Part shown: one piece after another, positions 17,062 to 26,604 of the stretch | How the letters are laid out: each line of letters begins with the position of its first letter | Numbering within the stretch: the stretch's first letter is position 1 | Assembly (NCBI RefSeq): GCF_042676245.1 | Contig: NZ_JBHTKA010000008.1 | Coordinates: 682,001-746,000 of the forward strand | Direction of reading: 5' to 3' | Length of the DNA: 64,000 bases | From: Ohtaekwangia kribbensis | GTDB taxonomy: Bacteria > Bacteroidota > Bacteroidia > Cytophagales > Cyclobacteriaceae | The notes under the pieces: model-generated | Database searches by the model: none | Seen by the model: the letters and a program-made list of their open reading frames with translations, nothing else | Told to the model about the DNA's origin: nothing | Position numbers and translations under genes: made by a program

Positions 17062-18471
17062 ATGTTAAACTTCTGGAAAAGTATTTCGTACCTCGGTGTT
17101 ACTGATAGTCAGGACTTTCGTCTGGCGCGAAGAATTGTTCTCTCCAATCGTTTTGGATTGCTTATCGCTTTTGTCACACTGATCTTCCTGGTGGTATTTT
17201 TATTTCGTCAGCATAGCGCTATCATTCCGCTGCTCGGCATGTTGGTGGTAGCCAGCAGCATCTGGTTTCTTAACGGGCTGGAGTTAACCGGATTGTCTCG
17301 CTTCATTACCAGTCTCATTCCGGCCGTGGGGTTATTCGTTCTTAACATTTCACAAAAATTTGGCGATCCTGCCACCATCGATATTCTGCATTATGCTACA
17401 CCGCGTATGATTATTATCGGCTCTGCTATTTTACCATTCGCGATGTTCACGCCTTCTGAGAAAAAATATGTGATCAGCGCTGTTGCTGTTATTATACTGC
17501 TCGGCTTTGGTTATGATGCCATTCATGAAATGTTCGAAGTAGATATAGCATCCCTCGGCATTGATGATAAATATTATGGCATAGTAACAGAAGATATGGC
17601 TGTGCTCACTATCATTGTTATAGCAGCTTCGACATTTATGTTCAGCATGGGCGAGCAGTACGATCGCAAAGCAAAAAGTTTATTGGACGATGCACTTCAG
17701 CAAACCGAAACTTTGCGCAGCAACGAAGAGAACCTTCGTAAAACACTTCGCGAACTCGAGGAGGCTCGTAAAAAAGATGATGCCCGAAGCTGGGTTGCCA
17801 AAGGTGTGGCAGAGCTAAGCGCCCTACTCCAGGTAACGGACGATTCGCAGAATATATATGAGCGATGGCTTTCTTCCATTATAAAATATCTGAAAGTAAA
17901 CCAGGGCGGATTGTTTATAGCAGATGAAGATGCTGACGGTAAAGTGCAATTGAACCTTGTGGCCAGTTATGCTTTTGAGCGTAAAAAGTTTTTGCAGAAA
18001 TCACTTGCACCCGGTGAAGGTCTGGTAGGGCAGGCCTATATGGAGAAACATTCCATCTACCTGAAGAAAGTGCCGAAGGAATATATACACATCACGTCAG
18101 GTCTTGGTGATGCACCACCTCATGTTGTATTGGTTCTGCCGATACGAACCACGCATACAACGGAGGCTATATTGGAAGTGGCTTCGTTTCATGAGCTTGA
18201 AGAACATCACTTTGAATTGCTTGAAAAATTAGGAGAAGCACTGGCATCGTTCATCTCCAATCACAAAGTAAATCAGCGCACCAAGCAGTTATTAGAGAAG
18301 GCACAAACCATGTCGGAAGAACTTCGTGCAAATGAGGAAGAAATGCGACAAAACCTGGAGGAGCTCACCGCTACGCAGGAAGCACTGGCCCGCAAGGAAA
18401 GAGAGTATCAGCAGCGAATTGCCGAACTGGAAGAAACACTGATGCATACCAAAACAGAGGCTACGGCTTAG
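17062..18471 (+). CDS. Membrane GAF-domain protein with coiled coils, no kinase domain
   Basis: This is 469 residues. Hydrophobic segments at about residues 28-200 suggest six transmembrane helices. Residues about 215-240 form a coiled coil (LRSNEENLRKTLRELEEARK), residues about 250-410 are a GAF domain (LSALLQVTDD, NQGGLFIADE, GEGLVGQAY), and the last 60 residues are a long Glu/Gln-rich coiled coil. The GAF plus 'ANEEEMRQNLEEL' style coil is common in Bacteroidota sensors, where histidine kinase, PAS or cyclase output domains normally follow. Here the gene stops after the coil. It may signal through a separate partner. The mutS promoter lies about 50 bp after the stop. Confidence 0.85.
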   Translation: MLNFWKSISYLGVTDSQDFRLARRIVLSNRFGLLIAFVTLIFLVVFLFRQHSAIIPLLGMLVVASSIWFLNGLELTGLSRFITSLIPAVGLFVLNISQKFGDPATIDILHYATPRMIIIGSAILPFAMFTPSEKKYVISAVAVIILLGFGYDAIHEMFEVDIASLGIDDKYYGIVTEDMAVLTIIVIAASTFMFSMGEQYDRKAKSLLDDALQQTETLRSNEENLRKTLRELEEARKKDDARSWVAKGVAELSALLQVTDDSQNIYERWLSSIIKYLKVNQGGLFIADEDADGKVQLNLVASYAFERKKFLQKSLAPGEGLVGQAYMEKHSIYLKKVPKEYIHITSGLGDAPPHVVLVLPIRTTHTTEAILEVASFHELEEHHFELLEKLGEALASFISNHKVNQRTKQLLEKAQTMSEELRANEEEMRQNLEELTATQEALARKEREYQQRIAELEETLMHTKTEATA

Positions 18472-18517
18472 CATAAAAAAATCAGTTTGACTGTCGGCCA
18501 TGCATAGTCGACTTTTC

Positions 18518-18525
18518 TATCTTTG
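18518..18525 (+). promoter_or_regulatory. -7 promoter element immediately upstream of mutS
   Basis: TATCTTTG exactly matches TAnnTTTG and ends only six bases before the mutS ATG at 18532. If used, transcription would begin at or within a few bases of the start codon, giving a leaderless or nearly leaderless mRNA. No good -33 TTTG is seen at the usual distance; the nearest TTTG (18486-18489) is 28 bases away. Confidence 0.5.
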
Positions 18526-18531
18526 CCCATC

Positions 18532-21141
18532 ATGGCAGAAGCAAAAACCTCAACAGAAACTCCGTTACAGAAGCAATACAACGCAATTAAAGCAAAGTAC
18601 CCCGGTGCTCTTTTGCTTTTTCGTGTAGGCGATTTTTATGAAACCTTCGGGCAGGACGCCATTGCGGCCAGCAAGGTACTTGATATTGTGCTAACCAAGC
18701 GTGGCAATGGCTCTGCTTCAGAAACTGCGCTCGCAGGTTTTCCACACCATTCGCTGGATACATATTTACCGCGACTGGTGCGGGCGGGTCACCGTGTAGC
18801 AATCTGCGATCAGTTGGAAGATCCGAAATTTGTTAAAGGTATAGTAAAGCGTGGTGTTACCGAGCTTGTTACTCCGGGCTTGTCGTTTAACGATAATGTA
18901 CTTGATCGGAAACAGAATAACTTTCTCGCTTCCATTTTTGCTTCTTCAAATGCCGTAGGTGTTTCTTTCCTGGATGTATCTACCGGTGAATTTTATGCAG
19001 CTCAGGGAACCGAGACCTATATATTGAAACTGGTGCAGGGCTTTGCTCCGTCTGAAATTATATTCAGCAAACCGGCACGCGAAAAGTTCGAATCTCTTTT
19101 CCGCGAAGAGTACAGCACGTTCGCATTGGATGAATGGGTATATGGATATGACTATGCCTATGAAAAACTTACCAACCAGTTTAAAACTGCTTCGCTGAAA
19201 GGTTTTGGTGTAGAGGATTATGGCGAAGCCATTATAGCAGCCGGAGCTATACTGCACTATCTCGAAGAAACAGAACATAAAGATACTTCACACATCGCAT
19301 CGATCTCACGTATTGATGAAGATCGCTACGTATGGCTTGATAAATTTACCATTCGAAACCTCGAGATCGTTAACTCTCAGAATGAAGGTGGTGTTCCACT
19401 GATTGAAGTTCTCGATTGTACCGTTACACCCATGGGTTCGCGGCAGCTGCGTAAGTGGATGATTCTTCCACTGAAAGAGAAGGCTGCCATTGACGAAAGA
19501 CTTTCTATCGTTGATACATTCTATAATGACTCAACACTTGCTGAAAAAGTAGCAGAGCCGCTCAAGCAGATCACCGACCTGGAGCGATTGATATCAAAGG
19601 TTGCTGTGAACCGTATCAACCCGCGCGAGATGCTGCAACTGAAACGCTCGCTCAAATGCATTGAGCCGATTCGCGAACAGTTGAGAAATCATGAATCGCC
19701 TGTATTGAAAAAAATGGCAGAGCAGCTTCATGCCTGCGAACAACTGGTTGATAAAATAGAACTGGAACTAAGAGAAGACGTGTCCATTGCCAGCAATCAG
19801 GGCGGCCTTATTAAAGAAGGTATAGATGCCGAACTGGATGAACTGCAAAAGATTGCTTTCTCCGGAAAAGATTATTTACTGCAGATACAAAAGCGCGAAG
19901 TTGAACGCACTGGTATAAATTCACTAAAGATATCGTTCAACAAGGTTTTCGGTTATTACCTGGAAGTAAGCAATGCCAATAAAGATAAGGTTCCGTCTGA
20001 CTGGATACGCAAGCAGACACTGGTAAATGCCGAGCGCTATATAACCGAAGAGCTGAAGGTATACGAAGAGAAGATATTGCATGCAGAAGAAAAACTGACA
20101 GCTATTGAGCAACGCATTTTCATGGCGTTGATCCAGGCGGCAGCAGCGTATATACCACAGATTCAACAGAACGCCCGGGTTATAGCACAACTCGATTGCT
20201 TGTTGTCGTTCGCTACGGTGGCAGCGCGGAATAAATATACCCGCCCGCAGATAAATGAATCACTCATTGTTGATATAAAGGCGGGTAGGCACCCGGTTAT
20301 AGAAAAGCAATTACCCGTAGGTGAAAGCTATGTTCCCAACGATGTTTACCTCGACAGCGAGAAACAGCAGATAATGATTATCACCGGTCCGAATATGGCC
20401 GGTAAATCTGCATTGCTGCGACAAACCGCACTCATTGTGTTAATGGCGCAGATGGGAAGTTTTGTTCCGGCAGAAGCTGCGTCAATTGGTTTGGTGGATA
20501 AAGTATTTACACGCGTAGGTGCTTCTGATAATCTTTCGCGCGGTGAATCAACTTTCATGGTGGAGATGACGGAGACCGCGAGTATCCTCAATAACCTGAG
20601 CAACCGCAGTCTTATATTAATGGATGAGATCGGACGAGGTACCAGTACATACGATGGTGTTTCTATAGCATGGGCTATAGTTGAGTATCTGCACAACCAT
20701 AAGGACTTTAAACCGAAGACACTTTTTGCTACACACTACCACGAACTGAATCAGTTGGAAGAAGATCTCACACGCGTGAAGAACTTCAACGTTTCGGTAA
20801 AAGAGGTTGGTGATAAGATCATCTTTATGCGTAAGCTGAAAGAAGGTGGTAGCGAGCACAGCTTTGGTATACATGTAGCACAACTTGCTGGTATGCCGAA
20901 TCGCGTAGTATTTCGTGCCAATGAAATTCTGCACTTCCTTGAAAAGGATAAACATAAAAATGAACAGCGCGAAAAAGTACGTGACGTACCGAAGCCTACG
21001 CCTCAGATGACATTGTTTGAAGCTGATCCCCGCTTTAAGGAAATAGAGGAGAAGCTCAGCAGAATTGATATCAACACCATCAGTCCGGTGGAGGCATTGT
21101 TAAAGCTCAACGAACTGCTCACAACGTTCAACCGGAAGTAA
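18532..21141 (+). CDS. mutS: DNA mismatch repair protein MutS
   Basis: This is 869 residues from the ATG at 18532 (MAEAKTSTETPLQ); an in-frame ATG at 18523 would fall inside the -7 element. MutS recognises base mismatches and small loops and recruits MutL. The mismatch-reading Phe-x-Glu is present (GDFYETFG, F35 and E37). Core and clamp domains are followed by the ATPase with Walker A GPNMAGKS at about residue 619, and then DEIGRGTSTYDG and FATHYHEL. The C-terminal SPVEALLKLNEL tail used for dimer formation is intact. Length is normal for bacterial MutS1. A nearby exonuclease/GIY-YIG fusion, uvrA and mutY are also in this window but not in the same operon. Confidence 0.97.
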   Translation: MAEAKTSTETPLQKQYNAIKAKYPGALLLFRVGDFYETFGQDAIAASKVLDIVLTKRGNGSASETALAGFPHHSLDTYLPRLVRAGHRVAICDQLEDPKFVKGIVKRGVTELVTPGLSFNDNVLDRKQNNFLASIFASSNAVGVSFLDVSTGEFYAAQGTETYILKLVQGFAPSEIIFSKPAREKFESLFREEYSTFALDEWVYGYDYAYEKLTNQFKTASLKGFGVEDYGEAIIAAGAILHYLEETEHKDTSHIASISRIDEDRYVWLDKFTIRNLEIVNSQNEGGVPLIEVLDCTVTPMGSRQLRKWMILPLKEKAAIDERLSIVDTFYNDSTLAEKVAEPLKQITDLERLISKVAVNRINPREMLQLKRSLKCIEPIREQLRNHESPVLKKMAEQLHACEQLVDKIELELREDVSIASNQGGLIKEGIDAELDELQKIAFSGKDYLLQIQKREVERTGINSLKISFNKVFGYYLEVSNANKDKVPSDWIRKQTLVNAERYITEELKVYEEKILHAEEKLTAIEQRIFMALIQAAAAYIPQIQQNARVIAQLDCLLSFATVAARNKYTRPQINESLIVDIKAGRHPVIEKQLPVGESYVPNDVYLDSEKQQIMIITGPNMAGKSALLRQTALIVLMAQMGSFVPAEAASIGLVDKVFTRVGASDNLSRGESTFMVEMTETASILNNLSNRSLILMDEIGRGTSTYDGVSIAWAIVEYLHNHKDFKPKTLFATHYHELNQLEEDLTRVKNFNVSVKEVGDKIIFMRKLKEGGSEHSFGIHVAQLAGMPNRVVFRANEILHFLEKDKHKNEQREKVRDVPKPTPQMTLFEADPRFKEIEEKLSRIDINTISPVEALLKLNELLTTFNRK

Positions 21142-21169
21142 GTATATATTTCAGCGAAAATCTGGCAGA

Positions 21170-22381
21170 CTATCTCTTCTTGAAGGGCTTGCCGGGTTTT
21201 CGTTTTCTGAAATTGCCGGTCTTCTTTTTTACCTCCGGATTATATACCGGGCTTTCGCCAAGTTCGGCAGGTAATGGCGTTTTGGGAATTACATCACCGA
21301 TCAGATTTTCGATACTTAGAAATTTACGCTGATCTTTTTCGTTGATCAGTGTTACCGCGGTACCGGTAGTTTCAGCGCGTGCAGTGCGGCCGATACGGTG
21401 AACATAATCTTCCGGATCCGGTGGTACATCCCAGTTAATCACCAGACTTATACCTTCCACATCTATACCGCGTGATAACACATCAGTACCGATGAGCATA
21501 TTGATCTGTTTATTCTTGAACGCTCGCAGAATTTCTTCACGCTCCTGTTGTTCCAGGTCCGAGTGAAACGCTTTGGCCGGTAGCCCTCCCCGTTGGAAAG
21601 CTGTATCAAGTTTTTTTACTGTTTCCTTTGTAGAAGCGAAGATGATCGCGCTCTTCCACGGTACAGTTTTCAAAACATGTTTCAGTATTGCACCTTTCTG
21701 ATGATCAAACACAACATAGGCTTGTTGTGAAATGCCGGCGGCAGGTTTTGCTATAGCTATATTTATCTCCTGCGGCTGTCGTAGTATTTTGCTGGCCAAC
21801 ATCCGTATCTTCGGAGGCATGGTAGCGGAGAAAAGTAAAGTCTGTCGCTCGGTGGGCAGGTATTTAATGATCTTTACTATATCATCATAAAAACCCATGT
21901 CGAGCATACGGTCCGCCTCATCCAGTATAAGATGTTGTAAGTGATCGAACTTGATAGTGCCTGCAGCCAGCAGTGCAATCAATCTGCCCGGAGTTGCTAT
22001 AATTATATCAGCTCCGGCTTCAAGTGCTTTGCGTTGCTGATCCCAGGTAGCACCATCGCCACCGCCATATATAGGCAGAGAACTTACACCGAGAAAATAA
22101 GAGAAACCCTCTATTTGCTGATCAATTTGCTGTGCAAGCTCGCGCGTAGGCGCAATCACCAGCGTATTTAAATGCCGCGTTTCAGCATGAATGATCTTGT
22201 TGAGAACCGGAAGAATATAGGCAGCCGTTTTACCGGTACCGGTTTGTGCGCAGGCAATCAGATCGTGATTATCGAGAATAACAGGAATGGCTTGCTCCTG
22301 GATGGGTGTCGCTTTGCTAAACCCCATGGCATCAAGGCCATCAATAAGTTTCGGATCGAATTTAAAATCGTGGAAGGTCAA
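21170..22381 (-). CDS. DEAD-box ATP-dependent RNA helicase (RhlE-like)
   Basis: This is 403 residues. The full DEAD-box set is visible: Q motif GFSKATPIQ (residues 20-28), motif I AQTGTGKT (45-52), Ia PTRELAQQ, II DEADRMLDMGF, III SAT, and VI HRIGRTAR. A short basic tail (KKKTGNFRKRKPGKP) likely contacts RNA. Length and the lack of a long C-terminal domain fit RhlE-type helicases involved in ribosome assembly or mRNA decay. It is convergent with mutS, 28 bp apart. The 260 bp upstream is shared with a divergent lipoprotein gene; cold induction is typical of the family but not shown here. Confidence 0.93.
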   Translation of the reverse strand: MTFHDFKFDPKLIDGLDAMGFSKATPIQEQAIPVILDNHDLIACAQTGTGKTAAYILPVLNKIIHAETRHLNTLVIAPTRELAQQIDQQIEGFSYFLGVSSLPIYGGGDGATWDQQRKALEAGADIIIATPGRLIALLAAGTIKFDHLQHLILDEADRMLDMGFYDDIVKIIKYLPTERQTLLFSATMPPKIRMLASKILRQPQEINIAIAKPAAGISQQAYVVFDHQKGAILKHVLKTVPWKSAIIFASTKETVKKLDTAFQRGGLPAKAFHSDLEQQEREEILRAFKNKQINMLIGTDVLSRGIDVEGISLVINWDVPPDPEDYVHRIGRTARAETTGTAVTLINEKDQRKFLSIENLIGDVIPKTPLPAELGESPVYNPEVKKKTGNFRKRKPGKPFKKR

Positions 22382-22490
22382 AGGAAGAATTTTTTAGAAT
22401 GCAAACATCACTTAATACAACGAATACTAAATAAATGTTTCTGCGATATACTTTAAAATTTTAACGTGGCAAAATGATGGGCTGTTAACC

Positions 22491-22515
22491 GTTATCCGTT
22501 AATGGTTATTCGTTA
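22491..22515. repeat. Short imperfect direct repeat GTTATYCGTTA
   Basis: GTTATCCGTTA (22491-22501) and GTTATTCGTTA (22505-22515) differ at one base and lie 14 bases apart in the divergent intergenic region between the DEAD helicase and the lipoprotein gene. They could be a regulator site or a scrap of a dispersed repeat. Confidence 0.35.
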
Positions 22516-22642
22516 CAGGTAAATTTCTCCGATCAGCCTTCTTGTACCCCCATTCAACCCATCACTCACTTCCAGCAGTCAGCCAGTTCGCAGCTATTTC
22601 TGGCACAATTTTTCGTACTTTTATCGTTAATAAGTTCTACCT

Positions 22643-23227
22643 ATGAAATTACTTAACCTGTCATGGAGCGCTGTATTGCTGGCTTTGCTGGTTTCATGTG
22701 CTTCGAGCCCGTACGGTACAAAAGTAAAAGAGCCTTTTCAGAGCAATGCTTATGAATCGAACAATCGGTTTTGGCGAGCTTCCGGTAAAGGAACAAGTAC
22801 GCAAGACAACATTGCTCGCGGAAAAGCAGATATAGAAGCAAAAGCACAACTTGCAGGCCAGGTAAATACAACCATGAAGCAGGTTGCCGATCAGTATCTC
22901 GGTCAGACAGAAAATCAAAATGCTGCCGATGTTGCTGATAAATTTCAAAGTCTGGTACGTCAGATCATGAACACAAACATTGCTGATCTGCGTAAAATGG
23001 ATGAAAAGAAATTTTACAATGCTAAAACACAAGAGTATACTGTGTTTATCGCTTACGAGATCAAGAAAAACGCGATGCTTCGTTTTATGAAGAAGCAAGC
23101 CAAAGTTGATAAGACTATAGATGAGCGCCAGCGCGAAGTAATCGAGAAAATTGTTGACGAGGAATTGGAGAAAGCTGACGCTGCAGATAAAGAGGAGGAA
23201 GGTACAAAGGACAAAGACGAAGAATAA
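22643..23227 (+). CDS. LPP20-like lipoprotein of unknown function
   Basis: This is 194 residues with a lipoprotein signal whose lipobox ends LLVSC (Cys19). The body (ARGKADIEAKAQLAGQVNTT, VFIAYEIKKNAML) has the helix-strand pattern of LPP20-type lipoproteins: a run of Ala-rich helices after RASGKGTSTQDNIA, and then a strand YTVFIAYE. The C-terminal 35 residues are highly charged and acidic (EELEKADAADKEEEG). It is probably anchored in the outer or inner membrane facing the periplasm. It is convergent with the barrel gene at 23297-23923 and shares its terminator. Confidence 0.7.
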   Translation: MKLLNLSWSAVLLALLVSCASSPYGTKVKEPFQSNAYESNNRFWRASGKGTSTQDNIARGKADIEAKAQLAGQVNTTMKQVADQYLGQTENQNAADVADKFQSLVRQIMNTNIADLRKMDEKKFYNAKTQEYTVFIAYEIKKNAMLRFMKKQAKVDKTIDERQREVIEKIVDEELEKADAADKEEEGTKDKDEE

Positions 23228-23254
23228 AGATTTTACAGTTTACAGGTTGAAAGA

Positions 23255-23293
23255 AACCCGGATGGTATTTTATATCAGCCGGGTTCTTTTTTT
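23255..23293 (+). terminator. Terminator of the lipoprotein gene
   Basis: AACCCGG (23255-23261) pairs with CCGGGTT (23279-23285) around a 17-base AT-rich loop, followed by C and a run of eight T. It lies between convergent genes. Confidence 0.7.
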
Positions 23294-23296
23294 TAA

Positions 23297-23923
23297 TTAG
23301 CGTGTTATAAAAAACTGTGCACCGATTGATAGCGTAGACATGTTGAAATTAAATCCGAATTTATCGCTTTGCTCACTGCTTTTGCTATTCTTCGGTGATT
23401 GCTTTGTTGATTCGTACGCAAGCGAACCGAAGGTACCTTCAAGTGCCCACCTGCGGGAAAGAAATAAGTTGAAGCCCGGTCTTACGGCAACGCCATACGT
23501 TGAAAGATCATACGGTGCTCCGCTAAGTTTAAGTGTACCAAAACCAATCGAAGCTTCGGCCTGTAAAAAGAATGCAGCTATTTCGCCTAGCGATTTATAA
23601 GTACGGAAATACGGAATAATGGAAAATAAATCGCGCTCCGTTTTACCAAGAGAGCCAATGCCATAGTAAACAGCATCTGAGTTCTGCGAGGTATAAGACA
23701 GTGAAAGGCCTACAGCTGATTTATCGGAAATAAAAAAACCTGCTTTAGGTGATATAGTTATCGATGTGCTTTCTCCTCTATAAGGGTAGCCGTTCGGATC
23801 ATACGATCGATCATGTTGTGAATTGTATCCGAGTGATCCGCCCAGTACAACGTTTCCTTTGGCGAGCTGTGCATACAACGAAGAACTGCAGAGAAGCAGA
23901 ACAACAAAAAGAACATGTTTCAT
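23297..23923 (-). CDS. Outer membrane beta-barrel protein
   Basis: This is 208 residues. A signal peptide (MKHVLFVVLLLCSSSLYAQ) is followed by alternating hydrophobic-polar strands with aromatic girdle residues, and the chain ends in SIGAQFFITR, a typical final barrel strand. The motif VVLGGSLGYNSQ at the mature N-terminus and the 'SISPKAGFFISDKSAVGLSLSYTS' style turns fit the small 8-strand porin/OmpX-like family (quoted approximately). No plug, OmpA or enzymatic domain is present. The role is unknown. Confidence 0.75.
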   Translation of the reverse strand: MKHVLFVVLLLCSSSLYAQLAKGNVVLGGSLGYNSQHDRSYDPNGYPYRGESTSITISPKAGFFISDKSAVGLSLSYTSQNSDAVYYGIGSLGKTERDLFSIIPYFRTYKSLGEIAAFFLQAEASIGFGTLKLSGAPYDLSTYGVAVRPGFNLFLSRRWALEGTFGSLAYESTKQSPKNSKSSEQSDKFGFNFNMSTLSIGAQFFITR

Positions 23924-24108
23924 GAATGTAGAGGTTTTAGTAGTTTTTGGGTTTGTGTAACTAACGAGTCTTTTTTTAAAGAGTAAGATAAAATGTTTTC
24001 AATATCCTGCCATGCAGGAATAAGTTTTTACCATAACGATCGATGACGTAAACTTGCCGCCATATTTTATTCACAGGGATACGTTAACTTACAGCGCGAT
24101 ACTTTTTT

Positions 24109-25062
24109 ATGATCAGGGTTTATACTATCAGGCAGGGAAAACTGGAGCAGTTCAAAAATCTGCCGCGTGAACAGATCGTTAAGCTTTCAGATATTATCTG
24201 GATAGACCTGCAGTCACCATCACAGGAGGAAAAGGAATTTATAGAGAAGAACTATAAAATTGAATTCTTTACCTACCAGGAGGTGCAGGAGATTGAAAGC
24301 AGTTCGCGCTTTTTGGAAACAGATGAAACAACCGAGATCAACCTCACCTTTGTATCGAACCAGGAAGCAGAGCTTGCCATACAAAACGTAACGTTCATTT
24401 TGAAGAACCGCGTGTTGTTCACGTATCGTCAGGGCGATCTGAAAATATTTGCCGAGACGGTACGCAGAATGAAAACGATGAATGCTGAAGCAAAAGAACA
24501 CGGCCTCGATGTATTCCTCACCATTCTGGAAACGCGTATTGATAGTGATGCCGACTTGATAGAAGGTATAAATCGTAAACTGAACGTGATCAGTAAAGAC
24601 CTGATCGCTCGCAGATCACTGAAAGAAGATCTTCTTCTTGGTATAGCACAGCTCCAGGAAAACACCATGGTGCTCCACGAAACCATTACGGAAAAACAGC
24701 GCGTGGTAAGTTCACTCATTCGTATACCGGAATTTAACAAGATGGAGAATGAGCGACTCAAGATCATTATCAAAGATATAGGATCACTGTTGCAGCACGC
24801 ACAGTTCAGCTCCGAGCGTCTCGAATATCTGCAGAATACATTTTTAGGTCTCGTTAACATTGAGCAGAACACTGTTATTAAAATATTTACCGTTGTAACG
24901 GTGGTGTTCATGCCGCCAACACTCATCGCCAGTATCTACGGTATGAACTTCAAGCACATGCCGGAGCTGGAATGGATCGGTGGCTACCCGACAGCCGTTG
25001 GACTCATGATTCTTTCTTCCCTGGGATTCCTCTGGTTTTTCAAGCGGAAGAACTGGCTGTAA
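24109..25062 (+). CDS. corA: CorA-family magnesium/divalent cation transporter
   Basis: This is 317 residues. A large soluble alpha/beta and helical N-terminal domain is followed by two transmembrane helices at the C-terminus. The signature YGMNF occurs at about residue 278-282 at the end of TM1, with loop residues MPELEW, and TM2 ends in a basic tail FKRKNW. CorA forms a pentameric channel that moves Mg2+ (sometimes Co2+, Ni2+ or Zn2+) across the inner membrane. The loop Met-Pro-Glu is a common variant. The gene stands alone; a TACTTTTT element just before the ATG is one base from the -7 consensus. Confidence 0.93.
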   Translation: MIRVYTIRQGKLEQFKNLPREQIVKLSDIIWIDLQSPSQEEKEFIEKNYKIEFFTYQEVQEIESSSRFLETDETTEINLTFVSNQEAELAIQNVTFILKNRVLFTYRQGDLKIFAETVRRMKTMNAEAKEHGLDVFLTILETRIDSDADLIEGINRKLNVISKDLIARRSLKEDLLLGIAQLQENTMVLHETITEKQRVVSSLIRIPEFNKMENERLKIIIKDIGSLLQHAQFSSERLEYLQNTFLGLVNIEQNTVIKIFTVVTVVFMPPTLIASIYGMNFKHMPELEWIGGYPTAVGLMILSSLGFLWFFKRKNWL

Positions 25063-25184
25063 ATTTTTTTCTTTGCATAGCGAGCATTCGCTGCTTTAAC
25101 ATGCTATATATCTGGTGAACGAATCGGTGGAGTATACCATTTTGAGGAGTACTTTTTTGATTACCTTCGCCACCAAAAAAAGTC

Positions 25185-25820
25185 GTGCATCCACAACACA
25201 TTGCTATCTGCGGAAACATCGGTTCAGGAAAAACCACACTTGCTGAAAAACTTTCCAAACATTATGGCTGGCAGGCATTGCTTGAATCAGTAGACGATAA
25301 TCCATACCTGCGCGATTTCTATGGCGACATGCAGCGATGGTCATTTCATGTGCAAATGTATTTTCTGAATAGTCGTTTTAAACAGATCAACAAGATTCGT
25401 GCGGCTGTGAACAAGATCACCATTCAGGATCGCACCATCTATGAGGATGCCTACATCTTTGCAGCCAACCTGCACGACAGCGGCTTTATGTCGGAGCGTG
25501 ACTTTCAAAGTTACCTGGATACATTTCATTCCATGATCAACTTTGTAAAGCCTCCGGACCTGCTCATTTATCTCAAAGCAGATATACCCAAGCTTGTACG
25601 ACAAATTGAGAAGCGCGGCCGCGACTATGAATACTCCATACGCATCGACTACCTGCGAAATCTCAACGAGCATTATGAAAAATGGATCAACGGTTACAAT
25701 CAGGGTAAGTTACTGGTGATCGATGTAAATGACCTGGACTTTGTTACGAGCATCGATGACTTCTCCTCTATTGTAAGCAAGATTGATCTGGAGTTGAACA
25801 GCCTGTTCAGTGATCTATAG
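25185..25820 (+). CDS. Deoxynucleoside kinase
   Basis: This is 211 residues from a GTG start at 25185 (MHPQHIAICG). The P-loop GNIGSGKTT lies at residues 10-18. The DRTIYEDAYIF segment near residue 85 is the DRS-like motif of the deoxyadenosine/deoxycytidine/deoxyguanosine kinase family, and the lid region RGRDYEYSIRIDYL near 145 carries the conserved Arg residues. The enzyme phosphorylates deoxynucleosides for salvage; base specificity is not certain. The TauE/SafE gene starts 30 bp after its stop, suggesting co-transcription without an obvious functional tie. Confidence 0.92.
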   Translation: MHPQHIAICGNIGSGKTTLAEKLSKHYGWQALLESVDDNPYLRDFYGDMQRWSFHVQMYFLNSRFKQINKIRAAVNKITIQDRTIYEDAYIFAANLHDSGFMSERDFQSYLDTFHSMINFVKPPDLLIYLKADIPKLVRQIEKRGRDYEYSIRIDYLRNLNEHYEKWINGYNQGKLLVIDVNDLDFVTSIDDFSSIVSKIDLELNSLFSDL

Positions 25821-25850
25821 TATACTTCGTTCTCAAAACAATATATATAG

Positions 25851-26603
25851 TTGATAACACTTTTCTCTTTTCAGTTCACCACGGCTGATTTACTCATTTT
25901 CCTGCTGGTTGCTGTATTTGTAGGCATGTCGAAGACAGGTGTGCATGGCACTGGCATGGTAGCCGTACCGTTGCTTGCTTCGGTGTTTGGCGGTCAATTG
26001 TCCAGTGGCATTATGCTGCCGATGCTTTGCCTCGCAGATGTAATGGGTGTATGGTATTATCACCGCCATGCATCGTGGGAGCATCTTAAAAAACTTTTTC
26101 CGTGGGCTGTAATCGGCACGGTGTTCGGAACGATAGTGGGCGGCATGATTGATGACAACATCTTTCGAATGATCATGGCTGTGATCATCGTAGGCAGCGT
26201 TATTATCATGTTGTGGCTAGAACGTGGTCACAAAGAAGATATACCCGACTATAAATGGTTTGCAGGTTTAACAGGCACAGCCGGAGGTTTCACTTCGATG
26301 GTGGGAAACCTGGCTGGTTCTGTTATGGCGGTATATTTCCTGTCTATGCGTCTTCCTAAAAACTCATTTATAGGAACAACCGCCTGGTTCTTTATGGTAA
26401 TGAACTGGTTTAAAGTTCCCTTTCATGTTTTTGCATGGCATACCATTACCTGGAACACATTTCTGCTCAACCTTTCTGCGCTTCCACTCATCGCAGTGGG
26501 AGCACTCATCGGCATCGTAATTGTTAAAAATATACCAGAGAAATTATACCGCTGGTTTATTATCGGAATGACGCTCATCGCAGCCATTATGATGCTGGTA
26601 TAG
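25851..26603 (+). CDS. TauE/SafE family sulfite/anion exporter
   Basis: This is 250 residues from a TTG start at 25851 (MITLFSFQFTTADLLIFLLV). About seven or eight hydrophobic helices are present, and the family features appear: KTGVHGTGMVAVPLLA in the first repeat and GLTGTAGGFTSMVGNLAG in the second, the internally duplicated TauE motif. These inner-membrane proteins are believed to export sulfite, sulfoacetate or related anions. An ACC-deaminase/D-cysteine-desulfhydrase gene lies some 6 kb away, but no sulfur operon is evident. Its stop is one base from the stop of the convergent alpha-2-macroglobulin gene. Confidence 0.88.
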   Translation: MITLFSFQFTTADLLIFLLVAVFVGMSKTGVHGTGMVAVPLLASVFGGQLSSGIMLPMLCLADVMGVWYYHRHASWEHLKKLFPWAVIGTVFGTIVGGMIDDNIFRMIMAVIIVGSVIIMLWLERGHKEDIPDYKWFAGLTGTAGGFTSMVGNLAGSVMAVYFLSMRLPKNSFIGTTAWFFMVMNWFKVPFHVFAWHTITWNTFLLNLSALPLIAVGALIGIVIVKNIPEKLYRWFIIGMTLIAAIMMLV

Positions 26604-26604
26604 A

